A DNA stretch of 41,084 nucleotides from the NCBI RefSeq assembly GCF_025821625.1, contig NZ_JACKSH010000234.1:1-41084 (forward strand), written 5' to 3'. The first letter of the stretch is position 1; every line of letters begins with the position of its first letter. The notes beneath the pieces are model-generated. The model was not told the origin of the DNA. It saw only the letters and a program-made list of their open reading frames with translations, and did not search any database. The stretch comes from Mycolicibacterium pyrenivorans. GTDB lineage: Bacteria; Actinomycetota; Actinomycetes; Mycobacteriales; Mycobacteriaceae. The position numbers were made by a program, and so were the translations under genes. Below are positions 30,402-38,825 of the stretch, one piece after another.

Positions 30402-31357
30402 CCGTCACCACCCGCCAGGCGCCCGACCCGGTCGTCGTACCCACGACCGGGTCGGGTGCCCCGCCGGGCCGACCGGAGCCCTGGCGGTGGCTGACCTCGG
30501 TTCGCACCGTCATCGCGCAGTGGGCCCCGGCGATCCCGTTCCTGGTCACAGCCGGCGGAGTGCTCATCGCCGCGGGAATCTGGTTGATCCGCACCAGTTT
30601 CGCCGGTCCCGACGGTGGCTGGACTCTCCAGCCGTGGCGAGACATCTTCGCCCAACAGATCACCCGGGAGGCGATGGTGCGCTCGCTGGGTTTGTCGGCG
30701 ACCGTGGCGACGGTGTGTCTGGCCGTCGGGTCGGTGCTGGCCTACCACGTCTCCGGACTGGCCCGACGTGGCCGCGCCGCCGCGCAGGCGCTGCTCAACG
30801 TCGCCGCCAACTTCGGGGGCGCATCTCTTGCCATCGCAATGGTTTCGACGCTGGGTGCCGTCGGCTTCGTCCAGCTGCTGGTGCAGGACTGGTTCGGTCG
30901 CACGCTCGGTTTCGACCTGTACTCGTTCTGGGGCCTGGTCGTCACCTACCTGTACTTCCTCCTGCCGCTGTACGTGCTGCTGGTGCTGCCGGCCATGTCG
31001 GTGCTGCGCCCGGAGTGGTGGGAGGCGGTGCAGGCCGCGGGCGGGACGCGGTGGCACTACTGGCGTCGCGTCGGGCTTCCGGTGCTGTCGCCGTTCCTGC
31101 TTTCCGGATGGGTGCTGACGTTCGCGTGGTCGCTGGGCCAATTCTCGGTTCCCTACGCCCTTTTGGGTGAGACGACGACGACATCGTTGATCACCACGCG
31201 GCTGGGTAACTTCCTGTTCTCCGCCACCGGCGGGACGAACCGGTTCGAGCGGGCGGCAGCGCTGGCGGTGCTGCTGATGGTCATCTCGGCACTGGCGCTG
31301 GTGCTCTACCGGCTGATCGCCACCCGGATGCTCGCCCGACTGGAGGGGGCACGGTGA
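30398..31357 (+). CDS. ABC transporter permease 1
   Basis: This 319-residue protein starts at ATG 30398, inside the binding-protein stop. After a hydrophilic N-terminus there are six TM segments, the first about 44-67 (PFLVTAGGVLIAAGIWLI). The EAA loop that contacts the ATPase reads WEAVQAAGGTRWHYWRRVGL-P. This is the inner-membrane subunit of a BPD-type importer and forms the channel with permease 2. It overlaps the next gene by four bases (GTGA). The arrangement of a binding protein, two unlike permeases and one ATPase is that of PhnSTUV- or PotABCD-like systems. Confidence 0.9.
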   Translation: MTVTTRQAPDPVVVPTTGSGAPPGRPEPWRWLTSVRTVIAQWAPAIPFLVTAGGVLIAAGIWLIRTSFAGPDGGWTLQPWRDIFAQQITREAMVRSLGLSATVATVCLAVGSVLAYHVSGLARRGRAAAQALLNVAANFGGASLAIAMVSTLGAVGFVQLLVQDWFGRTLGFDLYSFWGLVVTYLYFLLPLYVLLVLPAMSVLRPEWWEAVQAAGGTRWHYWRRVGLPVLSPFLLSGWVLTFAWSLGQFSVPYALLGETTTTSLITTRLGNFLFSATGGTNRFERAAALAVLLMVISALALVLYRLIATRMLARLEGAR

Positions 31358-32190
31358 CGGGCCGGGCCATGCCGCGGTGGACGCTGTTGGCCCTGTGGGG
31401 CGTCTTCCTCGCCCTGCCGGTGGTGGCGACCATGCTCTACTCGGTCGCCACGGTGTGGCGCGGGCAGGCGCTGCCGGACGGGTTCACCCTGAGCTGGTGG
31501 ACCCAGACGCTGCGCGAACCCCGGGTTGTCGAGGCGTTGATGCGCTCCACCTGGCTGGCCGCGGTGACGGTGCTCGTCGTGGCGGCGATCGTGCTGCCGG
31601 CGCTGTACTGGGGGTACATCCGCAACCCGCGCATCCGCGTGGTCATGCAACTGTGCGCCCTGCTGCCGTTCGCGTTGCCGTTCGTGGTCCTCGCCTACGG
31701 CATCAAGCGCCTCGCCGGTGCCGGCGAACTCACCCAGCCCTGGGAGGCGAGCCCGCTTCTGGTCGTGCTCGGCCATGTGGCACTGGCGTTTCCGTTCTTC
31801 CTGTGGCCGGTCGACGGCGCGATGGCCGCGGCCGGGGTACGCCAACTGTCCGAGGCGGCCGAGACCTCCGGTGCGTCACCGCTCTCGACGTTGTTCCGGG
31901 TGGTCATCCCCAACATCCGCACCGGCATTCTCACCGGCGCGATCCTCACCTTCGCCACGTCGTTCGGTGAGTACTCGATCGCGCGGGTGATCACCGGCAG
32001 CTCGTTCGAGACGTTGCCGGTGTGGCAGGTGGGCGCGCTTCAGGACACCCGCGGCAATCCCAACGGCGTCGCGGTGATGGCGATGTTCACCTTCCTGCTC
32101 CTGTTCGTCGTCTCGGTGCTCATCGCGCGGACGGGCAAGGGGGAACCGCTGCGCCTGCTCCCCGGCATCGACCACAGCAACAAGCGATAG
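31354..32190 (+). CDS. ABC transporter permease 2
   Basis: This 278-residue protein has a GTG start that overlaps permease 1. Six hydrophobic helices are visible, including LLALWGVFLALPVVATMLYS and VTVLVVAAIVLPALYWGYI. The EAA loop is LSEAAETSGASPLSTLFRVV-IP, followed by ILTGAILTFATSFGEYSIAR. This is the second pore subunit of the importer. It is followed after 8 bp by the ATPase gene. The order and spacing indicate one polycistronic mRNA. Confidence 0.9.
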   Translation: MTGRAMPRWTLLALWGVFLALPVVATMLYSVATVWRGQALPDGFTLSWWTQTLREPRVVEALMRSTWLAAVTVLVVAAIVLPALYWGYIRNPRIRVVMQLCALLPFALPFVVLAYGIKRLAGAGELTQPWEASPLLVVLGHVALAFPFFLWPVDGAMAAAGVRQLSEAAETSGASPLSTLFRVVIPNIRTGILTGAILTFATSFGEYSIARVITGSSFETLPVWQVGALQDTRGNPNGVAVMAMFTFLLLFVVSVLIARTGKGEPLRLLPGIDHSNKR

Positions 32191-32198
32191 GAGACCGC

Positions 32199-33230
32199 GT
32201 GCCCAGCGCAGTTCGGATCGAATCGGCCACCAAGACCTACGGGTCGACGGTCGCCCTGGACGACGTGTCCCTGCAGATCGAGCCCGCCCAGATGGTCGCC
32301 CTGCTCGGCCCGTCGGGCTGCGGGAAGACCTCGCTGCTGCGGGCCATCGCGGGGCTGAGCCCCGTCGACCGTGGAGTCATCCGCATCGGCGACCGCGACG
32401 TCACGCATGTGCAGGCCCGGCGGCGGCCCATCGGCATGGTGTTCCAGCAGTATGCGCTGTTTCCGAATATGTCGGTGGCAGAGAATATCTCGTTTCCCCT
32501 GACCATCAGGCGACAGCGGGGACCGGCGCGTGCGAAGCGGGTCGAGGAACTCCTGGAGCTGATCGGCATGCCCGGACTGGCCGACCGCTACCCCAACCAA
32601 CTCTCGGGGGGCCAGCAGCAACGGGTCGCGCTGGCGCGCGCGCTGGCACCCGAACCCGACGTGCTGCTGCTCGATGAACCGCTCGCGGCGCTCGACGCCG
32701 CGATCCGCAGCGATCTGCGTGACGAGATCCGGCGAATCCAGCATCGGGTAGGCACCACAGCGGTTTTCGTCACCCATGACCAGTCCGAGGCGATGGCCGT
32801 CGCGGACCGGGTGGCGGTGATGGACCGCGGCCGCATCCTCGAGGTCGCCGCACCGGCCGAGATCTACGAGCGGCCCGCGTCCCGGTTCGCCGCGACCTTC
32901 GTCGGTTCGCGAAACGCACTCGAGCTGCCCGTCGGTCCCGACCGTGTCGTGCGCTGGGGTGAAGCGTTCGCGGTGCCCGCCCCGGAGACCGCAAACGGCA
33001 AGGCGCTGGCCGTGTTTCGGCCCGAGGACGTGCGCATCACCGAGCAGCAGGGCATGGCGGCGACGGTCGACGTGGTGGTGTTCCTGGGCGCCGTCAGCCG
33101 CGTCTACCTCACCGTGGACGGTGACACCGTGCACGTCGACCTGCCGTCGCGGACCGCCGCGGCGTTCACCCACGGTCAGCGCGTCGGGGTCGCCGTCGCC
33201 CCGGAGAACGTCCGGGTGTTCGCCTCGTGA
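32199..33230 (+). CDS. ABC transporter ATP-binding protein with TOBE domain
   Basis: GTG 32199, after TAGGAG, gives 343 residues. Motifs in order are Walker A GPSGCGKTS (about 37-45), the Q-loop VFQQYALFPNMSVAENI, the signature LSGGQQQRVALARAL, Walker B VLLLDEPLAALD and the switch FVTHDQSEA. The C-terminal 110 residues form a regulatory TOBE-like domain (LAVFRPEDVRITE, then VDVVVFLGAVSRVYLTVDG), as in the spermidine, iron and phosphonate importer families. It energises uptake by the two permeases. The stop overlaps the hydrolase gene start by four bases. Confidence 0.92.
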   Translation: MPSAVRIESATKTYGSTVALDDVSLQIEPAQMVALLGPSGCGKTSLLRAIAGLSPVDRGVIRIGDRDVTHVQARRRPIGMVFQQYALFPNMSVAENISFPLTIRRQRGPARAKRVEELLELIGMPGLADRYPNQLSGGQQQRVALARALAPEPDVLLLDEPLAALDAAIRSDLRDEIRRIQHRVGTTAVFVTHDQSEAMAVADRVAVMDRGRILEVAAPAEIYERPASRFAATFVGSRNALELPVGPDRVVRWGEAFAVPAPETANGKALAVFRPEDVRITEQQGMAATVDVVVFLGAVSRVYLTVDGDTVHVDLPSRTAAAFTHGQRVGVAVAPENVRVFAS

Positions 33231-34285
33231 GCGCGGCGGTGGTGTTCGTCATCCTCGACGGGGTCGGGGCGCGCTGGGTCCGTCCGGACACCATGCCGAC
33301 GTTGCACGCTCTTGCCACGTCGGGGGCGTGGCGGCCCGACGGATCCGAGGCTGTGCTGTGTTCGGCGACCTACCCGAACATCCTCACGCTGATGACCGGC
33401 AGCCCGCCGTCCGAGCACCGGGTCTTCGCCAACCCGTTGTTCGGCCACGAGACGACCGCAGGAGCTCAGGTCACCACGATTTTCGAGCGGGCTGCATCGC
33501 GCACGTCGGAGTTCGTTGCCGGTGACCAGTACCTGATCGACGTCGCCAGAGGCCGGACGGCCGACCGGCATTGGCCACCGAATGGCGTCCTGCCGCCGGC
33601 GGCGGTCCGCGACGAGTTCGGCTACGCCGCCGACGCGGAGGTCCTGCCGCATGCCCTCGCAGCCGCCGAGCGGCGCCCCGATCTGCTCGTCGTCCACCTC
33701 AACGGCCCGGACACCGCCTGCCACGTGCACGGGCCCGAGAGTCCCGCCGCCGCCGAGGCGTACCGGACCGCCGACGCGACGCTGGCCACCCTGGTCGACG
33801 CGCTCCGGCCGCGCTGGGACGAGTTGCTGCTTCTCATCGCCTCCGATCACGACCAGGAGACGGTGCACGACGACCGCCGCATCGACCTTGCCGGACTGGC
33901 CGCAGCGCGGGGTGTCGACGCGACCGTGTTCCACGAGGGAACAGCAGCGGTGGTTCTGGGCCCGGACGCGAGCGACGAGCGCTGGGTGACTGACGTGCCG
34001 GGCGTCGAGCGGACGTGGCTCTGCGAACCCGGGGTGCGGATGGTCGCGGCCGAGACCCACGGCTGGTTCGCCGCCCCGGACTACCCGACCCGCGGTGGAA
34101 GCCACGGCGGACCCCGGACCCGCGCTCAGGTGGCGGTCGCCACCGGCAGGCACCCGATGGTGGCGCAGATCGCCGAATCCTGGCGGCTGCGGAGGCCGCG
34201 AGCGGAGCACTGGGCAGGCCTGGTGCTCGCAGCCGTCCACCCAACGACAGTGCCGACCCGCTTGCGGCCGATCGGTCTGTCGTAG
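33227..34285 (+). CDS. Alkaline-phosphatase-superfamily hydrolase (nucleotide pyrophosphatase/phosphodiesterase type)
   Basis: This 352-residue protein has a GTG start. All metal and nucleophile positions of the superfamily are visible: Asp11 (VFVILDGVG), Thr48 as nucleophile (CSATYPN), Asp and His in NGPDTACHVHG, the Asp-His pair in IASDHDQE and a final His in GGSHGGP. The enzyme should cleave a phosphomonoester, diester or phosphonate bond using two zinc ions. It lacks a signal peptide, so it acts in the cytoplasm on what the importer brings in. It is translationally coupled to the ATPase gene. PhnA-like phosphonoacetate hydrolases belong to this superfamily, but the substrate is unproven. 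Confidence 0.88.
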   Translation: MSAAVVFVILDGVGARWVRPDTMPTLHALATSGAWRPDGSEAVLCSATYPNILTLMTGSPPSEHRVFANPLFGHETTAGAQVTTIFERAASRTSEFVAGDQYLIDVARGRTADRHWPPNGVLPPAAVRDEFGYAADAEVLPHALAAAERRPDLLVVHLNGPDTACHVHGPESPAAAEAYRTADATLATLVDALRPRWDELLLLIASDHDQETVHDDRRIDLAGLAAARGVDATVFHEGTAAVVLGPDASDERWVTDVPGVERTWLCEPGVRMVAAETHGWFAAPDYPTRGGSHGGPRTRAQVAVATGRHPMVAQIAESWRLRRPRAEHWAGLVLAAVHPTTVPTRLRPIGLS

Positions 34286-34303
34286 CCGTCCGCCGGGGAC
34301 ACG

Positions 34304-35422
34304 ATGGCCGGTCAGGTGGTCAAGGAAACTCCGATGTCCGGCTGTCCCGTGCAGCCGATCCCAGAATTCTGGTGTTTCCCGGCACCACCGTTGCGGCGGA
34401 TCGGTCTGCGGGTGTTCGGTGGAGGTGTGAACCCGGTGAGAATGGAACCCGCAGGCCCGTTCAAGCGGGATCCCCCGGCACCGCACGAACTGCGCGACCG
34501 ATACACGGCCACCAGCGACGTGGTTGTGTTGTGTCACTTCGGAGTTCCACGCTTGGACCGTGACCTGTGGTCGCTGACGATCGACGGGCTGGTGGAGCGT
34601 CCGCTCACCGTGGATTTCAACGCGCTGACGGCGTATCCGAGAACCGAGGTGGCGGCAGTCCACGAGTGTTGCGGGAGCCCGTTCGACCCGCTGATACCCA
34701 CCCGTCGGGTGGCGAACGTGCGGTGGGCGGGCGCGTCCCTGGCAGACATACTCGCCGATTGCCGGCCCCGCCCCGAGGCAGCCTACGTCTGGTCCTACGG
34801 TGCCGATTCCGGGGTGTTCGGCGGTGTCGAGGTGGACGCCTACGTCAAGGATCTCCCGTTGGTACGCGTGCCTGCCGGGGTGTTGATCGCCTACGAGTTG
34901 AACGGCGCCCCGTTGCCCGCCGAACACGGCTTTCCGGCGCGTCTGGTGGTTCCCGGGTTCTACGGCACTAACAGTGTCAAGTGGCTGCGACGGATCACGC
35001 TGACCGACCGCCGGGCGCCCGGGCCCCTGACCTCGCGGTGGTATCAGGACGTGCAGTTGGACGCGGGCGGACGGCCGGTCGGGCCGCCCACACCGGTGTG
35101 GGGGATCGCCCCGGAGGCGTTGATCGTCGCACCCGCCGACGGCGCCGCCGTCGACCGCGGAGTCACCGGCGAGATCTGGGGGTGGGCGTGGGCCGACGGC
35201 GGCGTGTCCTCAGTCGAGGTCCACGACGGTGCCGGCGGGTGGCGTCAGGCCCAGCTGGAGGAAGCGGACACCGCGCAGTGGCAACGGTTTTGGGCAGAGT
35301 GGACGCCGGGATCCGTCGGGGACATCGAACTCACCGCACGGGCGACCTCCATCAGTGGCGCGCGGCAGCCGATGACGGGGCGGCGCAATGCCGTGCACCG
35401 GGTGGTCGTCGCCGTCCGCTGA
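34304..35422 (+). CDS. Molybdopterin-dependent sulfite-oxidase-family enzyme
   Basis: Up to 372 residues from ATG 34304; ATG 34443 is an alternative, since the first 45 residues are unlike the family. The Moco domain has LWSLTIDGLVERPLTVDFNA, a Cys pair in VAAVHECCGSPFDP where the molybdenum-ligating Cys stands, RWAGASLADIL, LPAEHGFPARLVVPGFYGTN and SVKWLRRITL. The C-terminal Mo-co dimerisation domain contains IWGWAWADGGVSSVEVHDGA. There is no Tat signal, so it is probably cytoplasmic. It lies 18 bp after the hydrolase gene and may share its transcript. The electron acceptor and substrate are not known. Confidence 0.85.
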   Translation: MAGQVVKETPMSGCPVQPIPEFWCFPAPPLRRIGLRVFGGGVNPVRMEPAGPFKRDPPAPHELRDRYTATSDVVVLCHFGVPRLDRDLWSLTIDGLVERPLTVDFNALTAYPRTEVAAVHECCGSPFDPLIPTRRVANVRWAGASLADILADCRPRPEAAYVWSYGADSGVFGGVEVDAYVKDLPLVRVPAGVLIAYELNGAPLPAEHGFPARLVVPGFYGTNSVKWLRRITLTDRRAPGPLTSRWYQDVQLDAGGRPVGPPTPVWGIAPEALIVAPADGAAVDRGVTGEIWGWAWADGGVSSVEVHDGAGGWRQAQLEEADTAQWQRFWAEWTPGSVGDIELTARATSISGARQPMTGRRNAVHRVVVAVR

Positions 35423-35453
35423 GCCCACGTTCATCACGACGGGAAGGTGATGC

Positions 35454-36725
35454 ATGCACCGCAGACTGGGAACGCCCGCCCTCATCGAGCCCGACCGCGT
35501 CAGCGATCTCGGCGTCGACGACGCGGCGTCAGTGGAGCGGTTGACACCCCTGCTGCCGGTTGTCGGCGACGCACGGGTGGTCGCCCTCGGAGAGGGCGCG
35601 CACTTCGTCAGCGAATACTGGACGTTGCGGCATCAGATCATCCGCTTCCTTCATGAACGGGCCGGGTTCGCCCTCGTGGCAATGGAATTCGGGCTCGGCG
35701 AGGGACTTGCGCTTGCACCATGGCTGCGCGGTGACGTTGCGGTCGGCGACCTCGCGTCGATCAGCCCGGCCGCGGTGCAGTGGGGCGCCGGTGACACGAT
35801 GCGGTTCCTGCGCGACCTCAACACGACGGCGGCGCGCACAGGTCGTCCGCTTCCGCTGGAGTTCGCCGGCATCGACCTGCCCAACGCCGCCGGGTCGTTT
35901 CGACCGGCGCTCGAACCCCTGCAGAGCTACCTCGCCGCGGTCGATCCCGATCTGCCGCTGGCCTCGATTCGGTCGATCACCGACCGCGTCGACGCCGGTT
36001 CCGGCGTCACCGCCTTGATCGCCTGGTCACGCCTGGCGCTCGACGAGAAGGACGCCGTCATCTCGGGTTTGGCGCAGGTGGCGTTGCGCATGCGCGCACT
36101 GCAACCACATTACGCGAACCAGACCGCCCCGGTGGACCACCGCACCGCGTTGCTCCTCGCCGAAGCCGCGCTCACCACCGCCTACATGCTGCAGGCTGCT
36201 CACACAAGGGCGACCGGTGCGGCCCGTGACCTTGACAGCAGTGCCCGTGAACGGTTCATGGCCGACGCCGTTCTGGCATACCTGGATCGCGCCGACAAGA
36301 AGATCATCGTCCTCGCGCACAACAACCACATCCAGAAGACACCTGTGACGTTCGCTGGCGCCACCTACACCCTGCCGATGGGCCGCTACCTAGCTCAACA
36401 CCTCGGTGACGACTACCGCGTGATCGGCCAGACATCTACCGACGACCACGTGCCCGACATGGTCGCCGACCCAGACAGCCCTGTCGGGTTCCGCGTCGTC
36501 GATCAGAAGCTGCCGCCGCCGCCAGAAGGCAGCCTCGAGCACGCACTCGGCGGGATCGACCCATCAGGCCGCGCATACCTGCTCAACCTGCGGAACTGCT
36601 CCGATGCGATGGCGCTCAACAGCATTCGCAGTCAAGGCGGATACGTCGAGACCGAAGTCGGCGCGGCGTTCGACGCGGTGGTCACCCACCCACGGATCAC
36701 CACCCAGGCCGGCGTGGGCCTCTGA
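35454..36725 (+). CDS. Erythromycin-esterase-family protein
   Basis: This 423-residue protein from ATG 35454 follows GGAAGG by 8 bases. Family hallmarks are VVALGEGAHFVSEYWTLRHQ (the GExxH helix), LVAMEFGLGEG, LEFAGIDLPNAAGS and the late KKIIVLAHNNHIQKTPVTF and LPMGRYLAQHLGDDY. In EreA/EreB these residues form the esterase active site that opens macrolide lactones. Many homologues, however, do not act on macrolides. The core His and Glu positions are present. No signal peptide is seen. Resistance cannot be inferred from sequence alone. The LuxR gene starts 51 bp downstream on the same strand. Confidence 0.85.
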   Translation: MHRRLGTPALIEPDRVSDLGVDDAASVERLTPLLPVVGDARVVALGEGAHFVSEYWTLRHQIIRFLHERAGFALVAMEFGLGEGLALAPWLRGDVAVGDLASISPAAVQWGAGDTMRFLRDLNTTAARTGRPLPLEFAGIDLPNAAGSFRPALEPLQSYLAAVDPDLPLASIRSITDRVDAGSGVTALIAWSRLALDEKDAVISGLAQVALRMRALQPHYANQTAPVDHRTALLLAEAALTTAYMLQAAHTRATGAARDLDSSARERFMADAVLAYLDRADKKIIVLAHNNHIQKTPVTFAGATYTLPMGRYLAQHLGDDYRVIGQTSTDDHVPDMVADPDSPVGFRVVDQKLPPPPEGSLEHALGGIDPSGRAYLLNLRNCSDAMALNSIRSQGGYVETEVGAAFDAVVTHPRITTQAGVGL

Positions 36726-36776
36726 TCGGTGTCAATTCACTGGGGCTCGCGGTGACCGGCGCGGTAAGCTGATCCG

Positions 36777-37856
36777 GTGCGATCTCACGCACAGGAGCGC
36801 GCCCGGCGCGCCATCACCCGTCTGGCTCACCAAGGCCGTGGCGCCGGGGAGTTCGCCCTTGCCGCCGCCCGTGCATTGCGGCCCGCCGTCGGCTTCGATG
36901 GCGTGTGCGTCTTGATGTTCGACCCCGCGACCCTGCTGCAGACCGGCGAGGTCGTCGAGAACGGCCTGCCCGTCGAAGCCTTCCAGCGGATGACGCAGAT
37001 CGAGGTCGGCGAGGACGATTTCAACAAGTTCGCCGCGCTGGCGCTCTCACGCCGACCGGCAGCGAGCCTGTACGCGTCCACCGGGGGCCAACTCGAACGC
37101 AGTGTGCGTCACCGCGAAGTCCGCGGCCCCAACGGGATACACGGCGATGAGCTGCGCGCCTCGCTGGTGAGTCGATCCGGCACCTGGGGCGGTATCACGC
37201 TGCTGCGCGCGGATGGGCCGCCGTTCACCCCTTCTGATGTCGGATTCCTCGCCGCGATGTCCCGCCAACTTGCCGACGGGCTACGCCAGTCGCTGCTGAT
37301 CGACGCGACCGCCGAAAACCGGCCGAGAACCGACGCCGGTCTCCTTGTGCTGGCCGACGACAACTCGATCGAGCTGGCCAACGCCGCTGCCTGGGAGTGG
37401 TTGGAGGAACTCGGCTCCGGGGCGGCAACCGGAGCGTCAGTGCCGCCCGTGGTGCACGCCGTCGCGAGTCATGCCCGAAGCCTGGCGGCAGGTGGTGACA
37501 CCGGGAGCGCGGCCAGCGCCCGGCTTCGGACTCGGGCCGGGCGGTGGTTGCTGGTACGGGGTTCGCTACTGGGTGAGGCCCCGCACCAACGTGCAGCGGT
37601 CATTCTCGAGGCAGCGCAACCTCGCAGTCTGTTTCCGCTCATCTCACGGGTCTACGGTCTAACCGAACCGGAGAGGCGCGTCTCAGAACTCGTCGCCCAG
37701 GGCCTTCCGACGCGGGAGATCGCAGGCAGGCTTCACCTGACGCAGTACACGGTGCAAGACCACCTGAAGTCGATCTTCACCAAGATCGGTGTACACACCC
37801 GGGGCGAGTTGATCGCGCGCATCTATCTGCATGGCGGCGAACCCGACCAACTGTGA
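36777..37856 (+). CDS. LuxR-type transcriptional regulator with GAF-like sensor
   Basis: This 359-residue protein has a GTG start. The N-terminal about 170 residues look like a GAF domain: GEFALAAARALRPAVGFDGV, VLMFDPATLLQTGEVVENGL and SGTWGGITLLRADGPPF. A PAS-like middle follows (DAGLLVLADDNSIELANAAA). The C-terminal LuxR HTH reads LTEPERRVSELVAQGLPTRE, IAGRLHLTQYTVQDHLKSIF and TKIGVHTRGELI. It is a cytoplasmic regulator responding to an unknown small signal. It probably shares a transcript with the esterase-like gene. Its end faces the lipoprotein gene 10 bp away. Confidence 0.88.
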   Translation: MRSHAQERARRAITRLAHQGRGAGEFALAAARALRPAVGFDGVCVLMFDPATLLQTGEVVENGLPVEAFQRMTQIEVGEDDFNKFAALALSRRPAASLYASTGGQLERSVRHREVRGPNGIHGDELRASLVSRSGTWGGITLLRADGPPFTPSDVGFLAAMSRQLADGLRQSLLIDATAENRPRTDAGLLVLADDNSIELANAAAWEWLEELGSGAATGASVPPVVHAVASHARSLAAGGDTGSAASARLRTRAGRWLLVRGSLLGEAPHQRAAVILEAAQPRSLFPLISRVYGLTEPERRVSELVAQGLPTREIAGRLHLTQYTVQDHLKSIFTKIGVHTRGELIARIYLHGGEPDQL

Positions 37857-37866
37857 GGAGTCCCGT

Positions 37867-38442
37867 TCAGAAGAGATTATAGGACTCACGGGAAATCGTG
37901 AAGCCGTGGCCGGACTCGTCATCGCGGCAGGTGATCCCCGATTCCGCGCTCTCGCAACGCATCACCCCGACGATGACCTTCTCGCCGTATGCGAGCGGTT
38001 CGGCCCCTGGGTCGAGGACAGTGTCGCCGGCACAGACGAAGTGCGCCGGTCCACCGCGGCTGACTGCGATCCTGGCGTATTCGAGCCTGCAGTTCGCGGG
38101 TCGCGGCGGCGGTGACCAATCGCGCTCGCGGATGTTGCAGCCCACGCCGGTCGGGGTCAGTAGGCAGCCGATGTTCCCACTGGGAGAGCGGATGTCGGTG
38201 TACCTGGGAATGTGGTCCGCCGGCGCCGTGATGATCGGCGGGTAAGGGGATTCGTGCGTCGGCCCCTCCCTAGTGGTCGCTAGAGAGCTGACGGTGCCCA
38301 CATCGGGGAGACTGCTGCACCCGGCGACCGCGACCGCCACGGCGACACCGACACCGACGATCGCGGCGCAACGCTTCGCCACATGGCCTGTACGGCTTAG
38401 CCGTTCGAATCGATGCCGGGTGCGCACGTGGATGTGAGGCAT
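37867..38442 (-). CDS. Lipoprotein of the SGHG family
   Basis: ATG 38442 follows AAAGGAA at good spacing and is preferred over an upstream ATG at 38517; 191 residues. The signal AAIVGVGVAVAVAVAGCSSL has a lipobox VAGC. The mature part reads YTDIRSPSGNIGCLLTPTGV, GCNIRERDW, AHFVCAGDTVLDPGAEPLAY and GITCRDDESGHGFTISRESY, with paired cysteines. The end is the D-[ED]-SGHG block shared with two other genes in this window. Such mycobacterial lipoproteins are surface-exposed and of unknown function. Confidence 0.75.
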   Translation of the reverse strand: MPHIHVRTRHRFERLSRTGHVAKRCAAIVGVGVAVAVAVAGCSSLPDVGTVSSLATTREGPTHESPYPPIITAPADHIPRYTDIRSPSGNIGCLLTPTGVGCNIRERDWSPPPRPANCRLEYARIAVSRGGPAHFVCAGDTVLDPGAEPLAYGEKVIVGVMRCESAESGITCRDDESGHGFTISRESYNLF

Positions 38443-38825
38443 TTCAATTCCTTTCCGGCCCATCAGTACTTCGCCGCCCGGCCCGTATGCAGGACGGCGC
38501 GGGTTCACGCTCATTGCCACGACCTCGGCGCGGGCCCGTCGCGGGCTGTCAACCAGTGTGACGCTGTCGGCCGCGGCCAACCATCCCAGATGTCTGGGGA
38601 TGTTCGCTGCGGTCGCGGCGTGCCGATGTTATTGGCCGAGTGGTGGTTTCAGGAGGATCAACGGCGCGAAGACGGCGGTGACAGACCCCAGAGTTCTGGG
38701 ATGGTTTTGGTGCTCAACGGCCCATAACTTCGACGCCGAAATCATCGAACCGCTGTGGGTCCGTCGTTCGCCGGTGCCGTCGAGTACGCCCTGGGCTCCA
38801 GCAAGCGACAGGAGTGGCAAACCAC
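38443..38825. other. Divergent intergenic region with inverted palindromes
   Basis: These 383 bp contain no credible gene. They must hold the promoters of the lipoprotein and the PE-PPE hydrolase genes. A prominent pair of related palindromes, CCCAGA-NN-TCTGGG, lies at 38585-38598 and 38687-38700. An AGGAG at 38810-38814 is the ribosome-binding site for ATG 38826. Confidence 0.55.
38579..38706. repeat. Inverted pair of palindromic sites (operators or MITE ends)
   Basis: AACCATCCCAGA-TG-TCTGGGG at 38579-38599 is repeated in opposite orientation at 38686-38706, with only the two central bases changed. Each arm contains the perfect 6-2-6 palindrome CCCAGA-NN-TCTGGG. The centres lie 102 bp apart. 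This could be a two-site operator for a dimeric regulator, or the ends of a 128-bp miniature element. Confidence 0.6.

Noticed and set aside
33176..34927. 583-codon open frame on the reverse strand
   Set aside because: It spans three convincing forward genes with overlapping stops and starts; composition is that of a GC-rich antisense frame.
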